A DNA stretch of 64,000 bases from an uncultured Bacilli bacterium. Lineage in GTDB: Bacteria > Bacillota_I > Bacilli_A > RF39 > UBA660. The stretch covers positions 62,001 to 126,000 of the forward strand of contig CAKONF010000001.1 in assembly GCA_934097015.1 (NCBI GenBank), read 5' to 3'. A program made the translations under genes and the position numbers. The notes under the pieces are model-generated. The model searched no databases. It was given only the letters and a program-made list of their open reading frames with translations, and was not told the DNA's origin. Below are positions 53,409-62,622 of the stretch, in pieces (within the stretch, counting starts at the first letter, position 1; every line of letters starts with the position of its first letter).

Positions 53409-55439
53409 ATGAAAAAATTTAAAAAAATTATTATTATTTCTGTTATTGCTTTGTTATTTATATCTGGTATAGTTTTTGGTATTTATAAAATATTTAAAGA
53501 TGAAAATAGTTTAACTATAAGTGAAAAAACATGGATAAGTAATAATAAGAATAGTGTTTATACAATTAATGTTTTAAATGATGTTAATGTTTTTGGAAAA
53601 AGTGGTAATGGAGTATTTTTTGATTTTGTTAATGATTTAGATGAAGAATTAGATTTAAAATTAAATAGTACTGTTTATTCAATAGATAATAAAAATGATT
53701 CTTTTGGATTTAATGTTAGTACAAATTATGATAAACGAGATTTATTAATATATACTGATTACTATGTATTATTAAGTTTAGATGATAATACAATTTATGA
53801 TATTAAAGATATTAAAGAACAAAATGTTGGAGTTAATAGTTCTGATTTAAGTTATATAAGTAATTATTATAACATAAGTGGAACAATAAAATCATATGAA
53901 AATATGGATACTTTATTTCAAGAATTTAATGAAAATAAAGTTTCTTATATAATTGTTCCTTTAAATCAATATAAAGATAAAATTATTAATAAAGGATATA
54001 ATGTTTGTTATTTCTTTAATGATGCTAAAATTTATTATTATTTACATTTAGGTGGAGATGATACATTAAATTCCATTGTTAAAAAGTATTATAATAAGTG
54101 GATTGATAATAATTATTTAGATAGCTATAATGAAAACAATTATAAATTATTTATAGAAAGCTTAAATATTAGTGATGCTGAAGAAGATAAATTAACAGAT
54201 AAAAATTATAAATTTGATTTTTTGGTTTATCAACCTTATCAATTATTATCTAAAGGAAAATTAACTGGTATAGTAAATGAGTATTTAAAATCATTTAATG
54301 AATTTAGTGATATTGATTTTGATTATAATAGAGTTAGAAAATATAAAGACTTAAAATTTGATATAGATAAAAATAAAATAGATTTATTCTTTAATCAAAA
54401 TGCTTATACTGGAAAATATAGTAAAATTAATACTAATTTATTAATTAATTATTATTTAATTAGTGATAGGAAATTAGGCATAAATTTAGATTCTTTGAAA
54501 TCTTATAATGGTGAAATATATGTTTTAGAAAATTCTAATTTGTATCAATATCTTAGTCAATATAATAATATTATTACTAAAACATATAAAAAATCTGGTG
54601 ATGTTAAAAGATTAATAAAAAAGGGTAATTTAGTTTTAGTTGATAAATATTATTATGATAGCTATTTAGTTGATAGTTTAAATAATATTGATATTATTTT
54701 AGAAGATGTTGCTAAAGACCAAACTTATAGTTTTTATTATAAAAATAATAGTGATGTTTTTTATAGATTATTTAAGAATTATGTAAATACTTTAAATCCT
54801 AATATAATTATTGATAGTGGATTAAATGAGTATTATAAAACTTATGAGACTGGTAGTAGAACAGTTAAACTTGCAAAATATATTATTTTGTTAGTTGTAG
54901 TTATTATTATTGGAATAATAATTTTGATTAGAAATAAGAAGAAGATAGTTTTAAATACAAAAATAAAAAATAATGAAAAAATTAGATATGTAGATATGCT
55001 TACTAGTTTGAAAAATAGAAATTATTTAAATGATAGACTTGATATATGGAATCAAAATACTGTTTATCCACAATGTGTTATAGTTATTGATTTAAATAAT
55101 ATTAAGTATTTAAATGATACTTTTGGACATGAAGAAGGAGATAAACAAATTAAGGCTGCTGCTAATGCGTTATTTAAAACTCAACTTGAAAATACTGAAT
55201 TGTTACGTACTGATGGTAATGAATTTATGATATATATGGTTGGATATACTGAAAAACAAATTGTTAATTATATTAAAAAATTAATTAAGGAATTTAAAAA
55301 GTTACCTTATGAATATGGTGTTGCAATTGGTTTTAGTATGATAAATGATGATTTAAAATTGGTTGAAGATGCTTTTAATGAGGCAACTATACAAATGAGA
55401 AAAAATAAGAGCGCTTTTGAGGATAATGATGATAAATAA
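53409..55439 (+). CDS. Membrane sensor with variant GGDEF domain
   Basis: A 676-residue protein. N-terminal helix (about 6-26), a long extracytoplasmic region (about 35-485) resembling solute-binding-protein-like sensors (EKTWISNNKNSVYTINVLND, GVNSSDLSYISNYYNISG), a second helix (about 492-514) and a C-terminal GGDEF-fold domain (DMLTSLKNRNYLNDRL, VIDLNNIKYLNDTFGHEEGDKQI). The active-site loop is D602-G-N-E-F606 rather than GG[DE]EF, and no RxxD inhibitory site is apparent. It may be a weak or inactive diguanylate cyclase, or a nucleotide-binding effector. Its end overlaps the yihY-like gene. Confidence 0.75.
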   Translation: MKKFKKIIIISVIALLFISGIVFGIYKIFKDENSLTISEKTWISNNKNSVYTINVLNDVNVFGKSGNGVFFDFVNDLDEELDLKLNSTVYSIDNKNDSFGFNVSTNYDKRDLLIYTDYYVLLSLDDNTIYDIKDIKEQNVGVNSSDLSYISNYYNISGTIKSYENMDTLFQEFNENKVSYIIVPLNQYKDKIINKGYNVCYFFNDAKIYYYLHLGGDDTLNSIVKKYYNKWIDNNYLDSYNENNYKLFIESLNISDAEEDKLTDKNYKFDFLVYQPYQLLSKGKLTGIVNEYLKSFNEFSDIDFDYNRVRKYKDLKFDIDKNKIDLFFNQNAYTGKYSKINTNLLINYYLISDRKLGINLDSLKSYNGEIYVLENSNLYQYLSQYNNIITKTYKKSGDVKRLIKKGNLVLVDKYYYDSYLVDSLNNIDIILEDVAKDQTYSFYYKNNSDVFYRLFKNYVNTLNPNIIIDSGLNEYYKTYETGSRTVKLAKYIILLVVVIIIGIIILIRNKKKIVLNTKIKNNEKIRYVDMLTSLKNRNYLNDRLDIWNQNTVYPQCVIVIDLNNIKYLNDTFGHEEGDKQIKAAANALFKTQLENTELLRTDGNEFMIYMVGYTEKQIVNYIKKLIKEFKKLPYEYGVAIGFSMINDDLKLVEDAFNEATIQMRKNKSAFEDNDDK

Positions 55440-56310
55440 AATATTAGATTTGTTAGCTAAAATATTTAATAAAAACAGGAAATATTTTAAAGACTTTTTT
55501 AGTAAAGTATGGGAAATAATGTTTAAACCTGAAATGTGTTTTTTACCAGGACATCTTGCATTTTCTGTCATACTTAGTGTTGTTCCAATTTTATCTATTG
55601 TGACTGCTATTGCTAGTTCTTTTGGTTTAACAGTTGAAGATTTAAGCTCGTTTTTAAATAGAATATTTAGTAGTATTAATTTTGAAGTAATAGTTCCTAA
55701 TATTATGGGACAAGAAATTAGCTTAAAATATATTAGTGTTATTTGTATTTTATTCTTTATAGCCGCTAATGGTGCAAGTAGTATTATAGTGGCAAGTGAT
55801 CAGATATATGGTATTAAACAAACAGATTATTTTAGAAGAAGAATGAAAGCAATTGTAATGACTATGCTTCTTTGTATATTATATATATTTGTGTTGTTAG
55901 TTCCACTTTTAGGTAATAAAATTATTTCTAGTTTTGATTATTTCAATTTTAAAAATATAATTGATCCTATTTTAACTATTATTAGAGGACCAATAACTTG
56001 GTTTATTATATATTTCTTTGTAAAATCAATATACGTTATTGCTCCTGATAAAGAAGTTGATACTAGAGGTATGAATTTGGGAGCAATATTTACGACTGTG
56101 TTTTGGTTAATTGCAACTTATTTATATAGTGGATGGATTAATAATTTTACTGCTTATGATAAATATTATGGTAGTTTAAGTGGGCTTGCAATTTTGATGT
56201 TATGGATATATTGGCTATGTTATATATTTGTGATTGGATTATGTTTAAACGTTAAAGTTGAAAATCATGAAATGGAAAAAACTGGTATTATAAAAGAAGT
56301 AAAAAAGTAG
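55429..56310 (+). CDS. YihY/BrkB-family membrane protein
   Basis: A 293-residue protein with about six membrane helices. Family features: MFKPEMCFLPGHLAFSVILSVVPILSIV, the FIAANGASSIIVASDQIYGIK segment, GPITWFIIYFFVKSIYVIAPDK, and NFTAYDKYYGSLSGLAILMLWIYWLCYIFVIG. ATG 55429 lies six bases after GAGG; a TTG at 55417 also fits the frame. It overlaps the preceding gene by 11 bases, so it is coupled. Often called RNase BN in older annotation, but it is not a nuclease. Confidence 0.9.
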   Translation: MINKILDLLAKIFNKNRKYFKDFFSKVWEIMFKPEMCFLPGHLAFSVILSVVPILSIVTAIASSFGLTVEDLSSFLNRIFSSINFEVIVPNIMGQEISLKYISVICILFFIAANGASSIIVASDQIYGIKQTDYFRRRMKAIVMTMLLCILYIFVLLVPLLGNKIISSFDYFNFKNIIDPILTIIRGPITWFIIYFFVKSIYVIAPDKEVDTRGMNLGAIFTTVFWLIATYLYSGWINNFTAYDKYYGSLSGLAILMLWIYWLCYIFVIGLCLNVKVENHEMEKTGIIKEVKK

Positions 56311-56411
56311 ATACTAAAAATGTACTCACGAGTATTATTTGAGTACCGATTGTTTACGATATTAAATTAATTTGATGTTTTAAATTAAAAAATATTGTAG
56401 AATAATATTCA

Positions 56412-56456
56412 AGGGATACATTCTAGTTAATGTGTTTCTTTTTTTTTTTTTTTTTA
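56412..56456 (+). terminator. Terminator with a T17 run
   Basis: TACATT pairs with AATGTG, followed by TTTC and 17 consecutive Ts (56439-56455). The rest of the 56311-56594 gap holds a GTACTCA/TGAGTAC hairpin (56332-56356) and AT-rich sequence; no gene is seen. Confidence 0.6.
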
Positions 56457-56594
56457 CAAATTTCAATAATTTATAGTGTATGTAATTTTGTATTGATAAA
56501 GTATATAATGGATGATATAATAAATTTTAAAAGAAAATAATATGCAGTTATGAATACAGATATTTTAAGTTTGTAAATTTTAGGAGGGTTTTGA

Positions 56595-57806
56595 ATGGAT
56601 ATAAAAGATAAAATATATGAAATACGTGGTATAAAAATAATGTTAGATAGAGATTTGGCAGGTTTGATTGGCTATGAAACACGAGTTTTAAATCAAATTA
56701 TGAAAAGAAATTTATATAAATTTAATATGGAAGATTATTTTCAATTGTCATCTTTTGAATTTAATAATTGGAAATCACAAATTGTGACTTCCAAAGAAGA
56801 TAAAATAGGTCTTAGAAAACTTCCATATGCGTTTACAAAAAATGGAATTAAAGTGTTAAGTACTATTTTAAAAAAAGAAAATTCTTTAAAAATTATTAAT
56901 AAAATATTAGAAAATTTTGAAGATAAAAATGAATTGATTTTATCTGGCAAAACTTCTTTAAACTCCCTAAATATGGGAGATTATATACAAAATAAGATAT
57001 ATGAAATTAGAGGACAACTTGTAATGTTTGATAGTGATTTGGCAAGAATTTATGAATGTACAAATGGAACAAAAACAATAAATTTAGCAGTTAAAAGACA
57101 TGCAAATAAATTTCCAGAAAGGTTTATGTTTCAATTAACGGAAAGTGAATATTATAGTTTGCGGTTTCAATTTGAAACCGCAAATACAAAAACTAGAAGT
57201 CTTCCATATGTTTTTACTGAACAAGGTGTTGCAATGCTTGCAACAGTATTAAGAACTAATGTTGCAGATGAGATAAGTGTAAAAATAATGGATGCATTTG
57301 TAAAAATGAGAAGATATATTTCTAATTCATTAATAGAACAAAAATACATTAATGAATTAGTATTAAAAGATAATAAAAGAATAGAACTATTAGAAGAAAC
57401 TTTTAATCAACTAGAAGTTAAGAAAGAACATTTATTCTTTGAAGGTCAGATATACGATGCTTATTCATTATTAATTAAAATATTAAGTGTTGCAAAAGAA
57501 GAAATAATTATAATAGATAATTATGCTGGCAGAGAACTATTTGATATATTAAGAGATGTAGAATGTAATATAAAAGTAATAACAAAAAATATAAGTGAAG
57601 AATTAATAAAAAAATATAATAAACAATATAACAATGTTAGTGTAATAAAAAATGATGTATTTCATGATAGATTTATAATAATAGATAAAAAAATATTATA
57701 TCATTCAGGGTCAAGTTTTAAAGACTTAGGTAAAAAGTGTTTTGCAATAAATAAAATTCAAGGTAAAGATTTTTTAGAACTTTTGTTAAACAAAGTAAAG
57801 TTATAA
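56595..57806 (+). CDS. Tandem ORF6N protein with PLD-like C-terminus
   Basis: A 403-residue protein after AGGAGGG. Residues 3-110 and 130-225 are two copies of the ORF6N (KilA-N-like) DNA-binding domain: KIYEIRGIKIMLDRDLAGLIGYETRVLNQ and KIYEIRGQLVMFDSDLARIYECTNGTKTINLAVKRHANKFPERFMFQLTESE. The first copy is more divergent. A coiled-coil linker follows. The C-terminal ~110 residues have IIIIDNYAGRELFDIL and H357-D-R-F-I-I-I-D with YHSGSSFKDLGKKCFAI, a one-HxD PLD-like pattern. Such proteins occur with mobile or defence genes. Single gene with weak terminator. Confidence 0.8.
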   Translation: MDIKDKIYEIRGIKIMLDRDLAGLIGYETRVLNQIMKRNLYKFNMEDYFQLSSFEFNNWKSQIVTSKEDKIGLRKLPYAFTKNGIKVLSTILKKENSLKIINKILENFEDKNELILSGKTSLNSLNMGDYIQNKIYEIRGQLVMFDSDLARIYECTNGTKTINLAVKRHANKFPERFMFQLTESEYYSLRFQFETANTKTRSLPYVFTEQGVAMLATVLRTNVADEISVKIMDAFVKMRRYISNSLIEQKYINELVLKDNKRIELLEETFNQLEVKKEHLFFEGQIYDAYSLLIKILSVAKEEIIIIDNYAGRELFDILRDVECNIKVITKNISEELIKKYNKQYNNVSVIKNDVFHDRFIIIDKKILYHSGSSFKDLGKKCFAINKIQGKDFLELLLNKVKL

Positions 57807-57869
57807 CGTGTAAATGGACATTGTCTATTTTTTTTGATAAAATTTAATTAGTTAGGGTGTGATGGTATT

Positions 57870-58613
57870 ATGGATATTAGTATTAAGCATTTAGATATAA
57901 ATATAAAATCTGGAGAACTTGTTGGTATTATAGGTACTAACGGGTGTGGGAAAACTATACTTTTAAAAATGATATGTGGAAAATTTAAGAATAATAGTAT
58001 ACTTATTAATGAAAAAAATATTAATAATTATAGTTTAGAATATAAAAAAAATAATATAGTTTGCGTATTTGATGATAATATTTATAATACGGATAATCCT
58101 TTGAAAGAATTAAGATATTACTTAAATAAAATAAATATTAATACAGAAGAAATTGATAATAGAATAAGAGATTTTATAGATTATTTTGTATTAGAAAATA
58201 TTATAAATAAAAAGTTTATAGAACTAAATACTGAATCTAGAGTATATATTAAAATATTATCATTATTAATAATAAGTCCTTCTCTTATTTGTATAGATGA
58301 TTTATTAACGTATTTAGATTTAGATAAAAAAACAAAAATATTAAATTATATAAAAGAAAAAAATATTACCTTAATTAATGTTAGTAGTGATATGGAAGAA
58401 TTACTTTATATGGATAAAATTCTTATTATGAATAAGGGCAAGAAAGAAATATATGATAAAACTGATATAGTTTTAAGTAAAGAAGATATATTTAAAGAGT
58501 TAGGATTATCACTACCATTTATTTATGACATAAATAATTTGTTAAAGAGCTACGAGTTAATAAATGAAAATCATATAGTTATAAAAGAATTGGTGGATTT
58601 ATTATGGAAATAA
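57870..58613 (+). CDS. Degenerate EcfA1-like ABC ATPase
   Basis: A 247-residue ABC ATPase. Walker A is intact (GTNGCGKT, 22-29). The signature LSGGQ is replaced by LNTESRVYIKILSLL, Walker B ends CIDD with Asp instead of the catalytic Glu, and the switch His is Ser (NVSSDMEE). Its place directly before a second ATPase and truA matches the conserved ecfA1-ecfA2-ecfT-truA order, which identifies it as a relative of the energy-coupling ATPase. Catalysis is doubtful. It overlaps the next gene by 10 bases. Confidence 0.7.
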   Translation: MDISIKHLDINIKSGELVGIIGTNGCGKTILLKMICGKFKNNSILINEKNINNYSLEYKKNNIVCVFDDNIYNTDNPLKELRYYLNKININTEEIDNRIRDFIDYFVLENIINKKFIELNTESRVYIKILSLLIISPSLICIDDLLTYLDLDKKTKILNYIKEKNITLINVSSDMEELLYMDKILIMNKGKKEIYDKTDIVLSKEDIFKELGLSLPFIYDINNLLKSYELINENHIVIKELVDLLWK

Positions 58614-59236
58614 TGTATAGTAATAAAAATAATGATATATTTAAAAATAATACTATTACTGGTGTTTATGGTGATAAATTAGATTTAATAAATAAAGGTT
58701 GTGAATTTTACGGAATAGAATATGATGATGAATGGACTGTAAAAAGATTTCTTAATGGATATAAATTAAAGATAGATAATAATATATTAGAATTATTTAG
58801 TGAATTAGAAGTTAGTTATAGTTTGCTTAAAAGAAAAATAAAAGAATTAAGTAAAGGACAATTTAAGTTAGTATTGTTAATATATACAATATTAAATAAA
58901 AAAACGATTGTTATTTTAGATTATTTTGATAAAGGTTTATCTTACAAATATAAAAAAAGAGTAATTAATTATTTAAAGAGTAAATATAATGGAAGTTTAG
59001 TTGTTATTAGTAATGATTTAGTATTTTTAAATAATTTATGCAGTAAATTAATTGTATTTGATAATGGTGAAATAGTATTTAATGATGAGTTAAAAAAAAT
59101 ATATAATAGTGATATAAAAATAGATTATCCTGCAATTATTAAATTTATTAAAATTGCAAATGAAAATAATGCAAAATTATCTTATACTGTTGATAATAAG
59201 GAATTATTAAAGGATATATATAGGAGTGTAAGATGA
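58604..59236 (+). CDS. Degenerate EcfA2-like ABC ATPase
   Basis: A 210-residue ABC-like protein. The P-loop is lost (ITGVYGDKLDLINK, no GxxGxGKS). A near-normal signature LSKGQFKLVLL (82-92) remains, and Walker B is TIVILDYFDKG with Tyr in place of the catalytic Glu. NDLVFLNNLCSKLIVFDNGEIVFND is the expected D/H-loop region, with Asn-Asp instead of His. It pairs with the 57870 product and overlaps truA by 4 bases. No ecfT follows. The opposite defects of the two proteins would leave at most one working site. Confidence 0.65.
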   Translation: MEIMYSNKNNDIFKNNTITGVYGDKLDLINKGCEFYGIEYDDEWTVKRFLNGYKLKIDNNILELFSELEVSYSLLKRKIKELSKGQFKLVLLIYTILNKKTIVILDYFDKGLSYKYKKRVINYLKSKYNGSLVVISNDLVFLNNLCSKLIVFDNGEIVFNDELKKIYNSDIKIDYPAIIKFIKIANENNAKLSYTVDNKELLKDIYRSVR

Positions 59237-59955
59237 AGTATTTAATTACAGTTAGTTATGATGGTAGCAAATACTATGGATTTCAAAGATTAAATGATTT
59301 ACCTAGTATACAAAAAGAATTGGAAGATGCATTAAGTGTTATAAATAAAGATAAAGTAGAAGTAAAAGGTAGTGGTAGAACAGATAGAGGTGTTCATGCT
59401 TTAGGACAAAGATGTCATTTTGAACTTAAATATGATATACCATGTGATAGACTTATTAATGCTATAAATAGTTTGTTAAGTAATTATGTTAGGGTAATTG
59501 ATTGTATTAAAATTGATGATGATTTTCATGCTAGATTTAATGTTAAAAGAAAAAAGTATAAATATATAATTAATATGGGAAAATATGATGTTATTAAAGA
59601 AGATTATTTATATAATTATTGTAAAAAGTTAGATATTAAGAGTATGAAGAGAGCTAGTAAATATTTAATTGGTAAACATTCTTATAAGGTTTTTGTTAGT
59701 GGTGAAAGAGAAAATTATAATAGTGAAATATTTAATATTAATTTTAATAGAGATAAAGATATTTTAACAATAGAATTTACTGGTAAAAGTTTTTATAGAT
59801 ATATGGTTAGGAATATGGTTGGTGCTTTAATCTTAGTTGGATGTGGTAAAATAAGTGTAGAGGAATTTAGAAATATGATAGATAATGAAAATAAAGAATA
59901 TAGTTATTTAACCGTACCTGCAAATGGTTTATATTTAGAAAGTGTGGAATATTAA
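59233..59955 (+). CDS. truA: tRNA pseudouridine(38-40) synthase TruA
   Basis: A 240-residue enzyme modifying U38-40 of tRNA anticodon arms. The catalytic loop is GSGRTDRGVHALGQ with D51; also YDGSKYYGFQR at the N-terminus, FHARFNVKRKKYKYII and SFYRYMVRNMVGALILVG at the C-terminus. ATGA overlap with the ATPase upstream and with the pseudopilin gene downstream indicate one operon. Confidence 0.95.
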   Translation: MKYLITVSYDGSKYYGFQRLNDLPSIQKELEDALSVINKDKVEVKGSGRTDRGVHALGQRCHFELKYDIPCDRLINAINSLLSNYVRVIDCIKIDDDFHARFNVKRKKYKYIINMGKYDVIKEDYLYNYCKKLDIKSMKRASKYLIGKHSYKVFVSGERENYNSEIFNINFNRDKDILTIEFTGKSFYRYMVRNMVGALILVGCGKISVEEFRNMIDNENKEYSYLTVPANGLYLESVEY

Positions 59956-60326
59956 TGAATAAAAAAGGATTTACTTTAATTGAATTAATAACTGTTATAG
60001 CATTATTAAGTATTGTTGGAATAATTACTTTACCTAAAATAAATAAAGCTTTTAAAAGTTCTAGAGCAGATCAATTAGAAGAAGTAAGAGAAAACATAGT
60101 TAAAAGTACAGAAGTATACTTAAATAGTAGTTGTGGTAAAGATAATTATAATAAATTAATAAATGATGATAGTATAAGAATATATTTAAGTAGTATTAAA
60201 GATTGTGGATTAATTGATAATAAAATATATAATCCTGTTAGTGGTGACTATTTTAATATTGATAATGAATATGTTGATGTTAAAATAGATGAAGTTGGTA
60301 TATTAGATTATAAATTAAGTTTTTAG
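59955..60326 (+). CDS. Type IV pilin-like (pseudopilin) protein
   Basis: A 123-residue protein with a class III prepilin signal: MNKKG^FTLIELITVIALLSIVGIITLP, cleaved after Gly5, with Glu at +5 of the mature chain and an extended hydrophobic helix. The globular part has two cysteines (SSCGKD..., IKDCGLID) and ends in a small sheet. It resembles ComGC or minor pseudopilins of Bacillota. No PilD, PilB or other pilus gene is in the window. ATG overlaps the truA stop. Confidence 0.85.
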   Translation: MNKKGFTLIELITVIALLSIVGIITLPKINKAFKSSRADQLEEVRENIVKSTEVYLNSSCGKDNYNKLINDDSIRIYLSSIKDCGLIDNKIYNPVSGDYFNIDNEYVDVKIDEVGILDYKLSF

Positions 60327-60368
60327 TATAAAATAGATATTATTTTTCATAATAATAATGGTGATATT

Positions 60369-60806
60369 ATGAATGAAAATAAAGAATTCTTAACTTATTT
60401 ATATCAAGATAGTGATATGGCTTTAAATAATTTAACTTTGTTGATTAAGAAAATTAATAAGAAAGATAATAAAATTAAAAGAGTAATAGAAGATATTATT
60501 AAAGGATATGAAGAATACTTAAAAAAGATTAAGAAGTATATGAAAGATAATAAATATAGTATTGAAGGAAAAACTTTAATTAGTAAAATGGGTGCATATT
60601 TAGGAATAAATATGGAAATTATGAAAGATAATAGTGATAGTCGTATTGCTGATATGTTGATACAAGGTATGACTATGGGAGTACTTAGTGTTAGTAAGAA
60701 AATAGATAATTACAAAGATAGAATTGATAAAGAATTAATTAAATTAGGAGAAGAATTTAAAGAATATCAACAAAAAAGTATTGATAAATTGAAAGTATAT
60801 TTATAA
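60369..60806 (+). CDS. Four-helix ferritin-like unknown protein
   Basis: A 145-residue protein predicted to be an antiparallel helical bundle (SDMALNNLTLLIKKINKKDNKIKRVIEDIIKGYEEYLKKIKKYMK; later MADMLIQGMTMGVLSVSKKI-like). It resembles small DUF2383/ferritin-like or spore-coat-like bundles, but no ExxH metal motif is evident. The AATGGTG site lies before the ATG. Function unknown; constitutive-looking single gene. Confidence 0.55.
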   Translation: MNENKEFLTYLYQDSDMALNNLTLLIKKINKKDNKIKRVIEDIIKGYEEYLKKIKKYMKDNKYSIEGKTLISKMGAYLGINMEIMKDNSDSRIADMLIQGMTMGVLSVSKKIDNYKDRIDKELIKLGEEFKEYQQKSIDKLKVYL

Positions 60807-60840
60807 ATATTCGTTATCGAATAAGATGTCTTAAAAGTGA

Positions 60841-60869
60841 TTGAAATATATCATTTTTTATTTTATAAT
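60841..60869 (+). promoter_or_regulatory. Promoter of the variable surface-protein gene
   Basis: TTGAAA (60841-60846), 17 bases, TATAAT (60864-60869), then an AGTAG/CTACT-type hairpin and GGAGAGAG before the ATG at 60924. Confidence 0.65.
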
Positions 60870-60923
60870 TTTATTAGAGTAGTAGCCTACTTAAAAATAA
60901 TATATGATAGGAGAGAGTCAATT

Positions 60924-62516
60924 ATGAATAGACTTCAAAAAATTATAGTTAGTGTAACAGGAATATTTTTAGTACTTTTAATTCTTGTAGGATTAACTTA
61001 CGCATATTTTCTAACAAGAATAAATGGAAATAGGAACGATAAAAGTATAAGTGTATCAACAGCAAACTTAGAATTAAAATATGATGATATAGAACAAGTA
61101 TTAATAAGTGAAGAGAATGTAGAACCAGGTAAAACATGGATTAAAAAATTTAGTGCAACAAATACAGGAAATAAAAAAGTAGAGTCATATGGAGTTGCAC
61201 TCGAAAATGTAATAAATACATTAAAAAGAACAGAGGATTTAGTATATACATTAAATTGTACTAGTAGTTTAGGAACTACTTGCAATAAAGTAGAAGATGA
61301 ACAAGAGTTTCCAACAATAGGAAAAATATTAATTACAAATTCAATAGAATCAAAAGAAGTACAAAGTTATGAATTAACTATTACATACAAAGATCAAAAT
61401 ATAGATCAAAGTATAGATATGAATAAACAATTTAGTGGAAAAATAAATATAGTAAACCCAAGTACATTTAATCCATATGTTGGTTCAATGTTAAATAGTG
61501 TAATAATTGGAAGTGCAAAAACTGCAAGTGAAAGTAGTGACGCAACAAGAACAACATTTGGTAGTGAAGTGACTGAATTCACATCAATATCAGGAGAAAA
61601 TGAAAAGGTATTAAATAATGCCCCAGATGATTATGGAATAAGTTATTACTTTAGAGGAAATGTAATAGATAATTATGTATCATTTGCAAACAAAACATGG
61701 AGAATCGTTAGAATAAATGGAGATGGAAGTATAAGACTTGTACTTGATGATGTGGCAAGAGATTCAAGTGGAAATATAATAAAATCATCATTTAATTCTA
61801 GTTTTAATGATAATGCATATGTAGGATATATGTATGGAACAGCAGGAAGTACAACATATGATGCAACACATAAGAATATTAATGATAGTACAATAAAAAC
61901 TAAAGTAGATAAATGGTATGAAGATAATATAAAAACAAATTATGCAAATTATTTATCAGATACATTATTCTGTAATGATAAAACTCTTGCATCAAATGGA
62001 ATAGGTGGGGTAGCAACTCAATTGGGTTATGGAACTAGTAAAACATATTATGCATCAACAGAGAGATTACAATATAGCACAGGAACAACAGCGATAACAA
62101 CATCAAAACCAACATTCAAATGTGCAGAAAATGCAACAAATACATATTCAAGATTTACAGTAAATGAAACAACATTATTAAATGGAAATAAAACAAATGG
62201 AGATTTAACATATCCAATTGGTTTACTCTCAGCAGATGAAGTAGCATATGCAGGAGCATATAAATATAATCAAACAAATAAAACATATTATTTATATAAT
62301 TCATCTATAACTTCTAATTGGTGGCTTTCGTCTCCGTTCGTCTCTAGTGGTTCGGTTGCTTACGGGTGGTGCGTTATTTATTCGGATGTTGACTTCAACA
62401 ACTTCTACGTCTTCGACACTTTTGCTTTCCGCCCTAGTTTGAGTCTAAAGGCTAGTGTGCTAATAAATGGTGGAGATGGAACTAGTTCAAATCCTTACAC
62501 AGTGAAGTTGAGTTAA
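60924..62516 (+). CDS. Surface protein with a DGR-type variable C-terminus
   Basis: A 530-residue exported protein. Residues 1-30 (MNRLQKIIVSVTGIFLVLLI...LTYAYF) are a signal/anchor of the camelysin/TasA-like type. The next ~150 residues are a beta domain, and the C-terminal ~330 include TWRIVRINGDGSIRLVLDD, TYPIGLLSADEVAYAG and a lectin-like end, TSNWWLSSPF...FAFRPSLSLKASV. Residues 463-505 are written in NNC/NNT codons (TTC, GTC, TAC, TGC, GAC), unlike the A/T-ending codons elsewhere. Start 60924 follows GGAGAGAG; the frame extends upstream to 60837 without a site. It probably displays a variable binding surface. Confidence 0.75.
   Translation: MNRLQKIIVSVTGIFLVLLILVGLTYAYFLTRINGNRNDKSISVSTANLELKYDDIEQVLISEENVEPGKTWIKKFSATNTGNKKVESYGVALENVINTLKRTEDLVYTLNCTSSLGTTCNKVEDEQEFPTIGKILITNSIESKEVQSYELTITYKDQNIDQSIDMNKQFSGKINIVNPSTFNPYVGSMLNSVIIGSAKTASESSDATRTTFGSEVTEFTSISGENEKVLNNAPDDYGISYYFRGNVIDNYVSFANKTWRIVRINGDGSIRLVLDDVARDSSGNIIKSSFNSSFNDNAYVGYMYGTAGSTTYDATHKNINDSTIKTKVDKWYEDNIKTNYANYLSDTLFCNDKTLASNGIGGVATQLGYGTSKTYYASTERLQYSTGTTAITTSKPTFKCAENATNTYSRFTVNETTLLNGNKTNGDLTYPIGLLSADEVAYAGAYKYNQTNKTYYLYNSSITSNWWLSSPFVSSGSVAYGWCVIYSDVDFNNFYVFDTFAFRPSLSLKASVLINGGDGTSSNPYTVKLS
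62310..62437 (+). repeat. Candidate DGR variable repeat (VR)
   Basis: 128 bases at the 3' end of the surface-protein gene that align with 62623-62749. The flanks are near identical (ACTTCTAATTGGTGGCTTT on the left, CGCCCTAG on the right) and the centre differs mainly where the partner has A. By hand about 26 partner adenines are changed, against about 12 other differences and one 1-base gap. GC is visibly higher than in surrounding sequence. Confidence 0.65.
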
Positions 62517-62519
62517 AGT

Positions 62520-62591
62520 ATGGATAAAGGATTCAAAAAGCATAGGCACATGCTGTTTGAGAGGATATCTAATGGCGAAGTCGCACCGTAG
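62520..62591 (+). other. Short frame, possible remnant between VR and TR
   Basis: A 23-codon frame (MDKGFKKHRHMLFERISNGE...) immediately after the surface gene. The KHRHMLFERI part recalls the N-termini of DGR reverse transcriptases (xxHLFERI), but it stops after NGEVAP. Two small hairpins (GCAT/ATGC, 62538-62551; GCGA/TCGC, 62575-62584) lie in the same stretch. Probably a relic or structured spacer rather than a working gene. Confidence 0.3.
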
Positions 62592-62622
62592 ATGTGTGGG
62601 TGTAAATCTAAAAAAATTGGGT

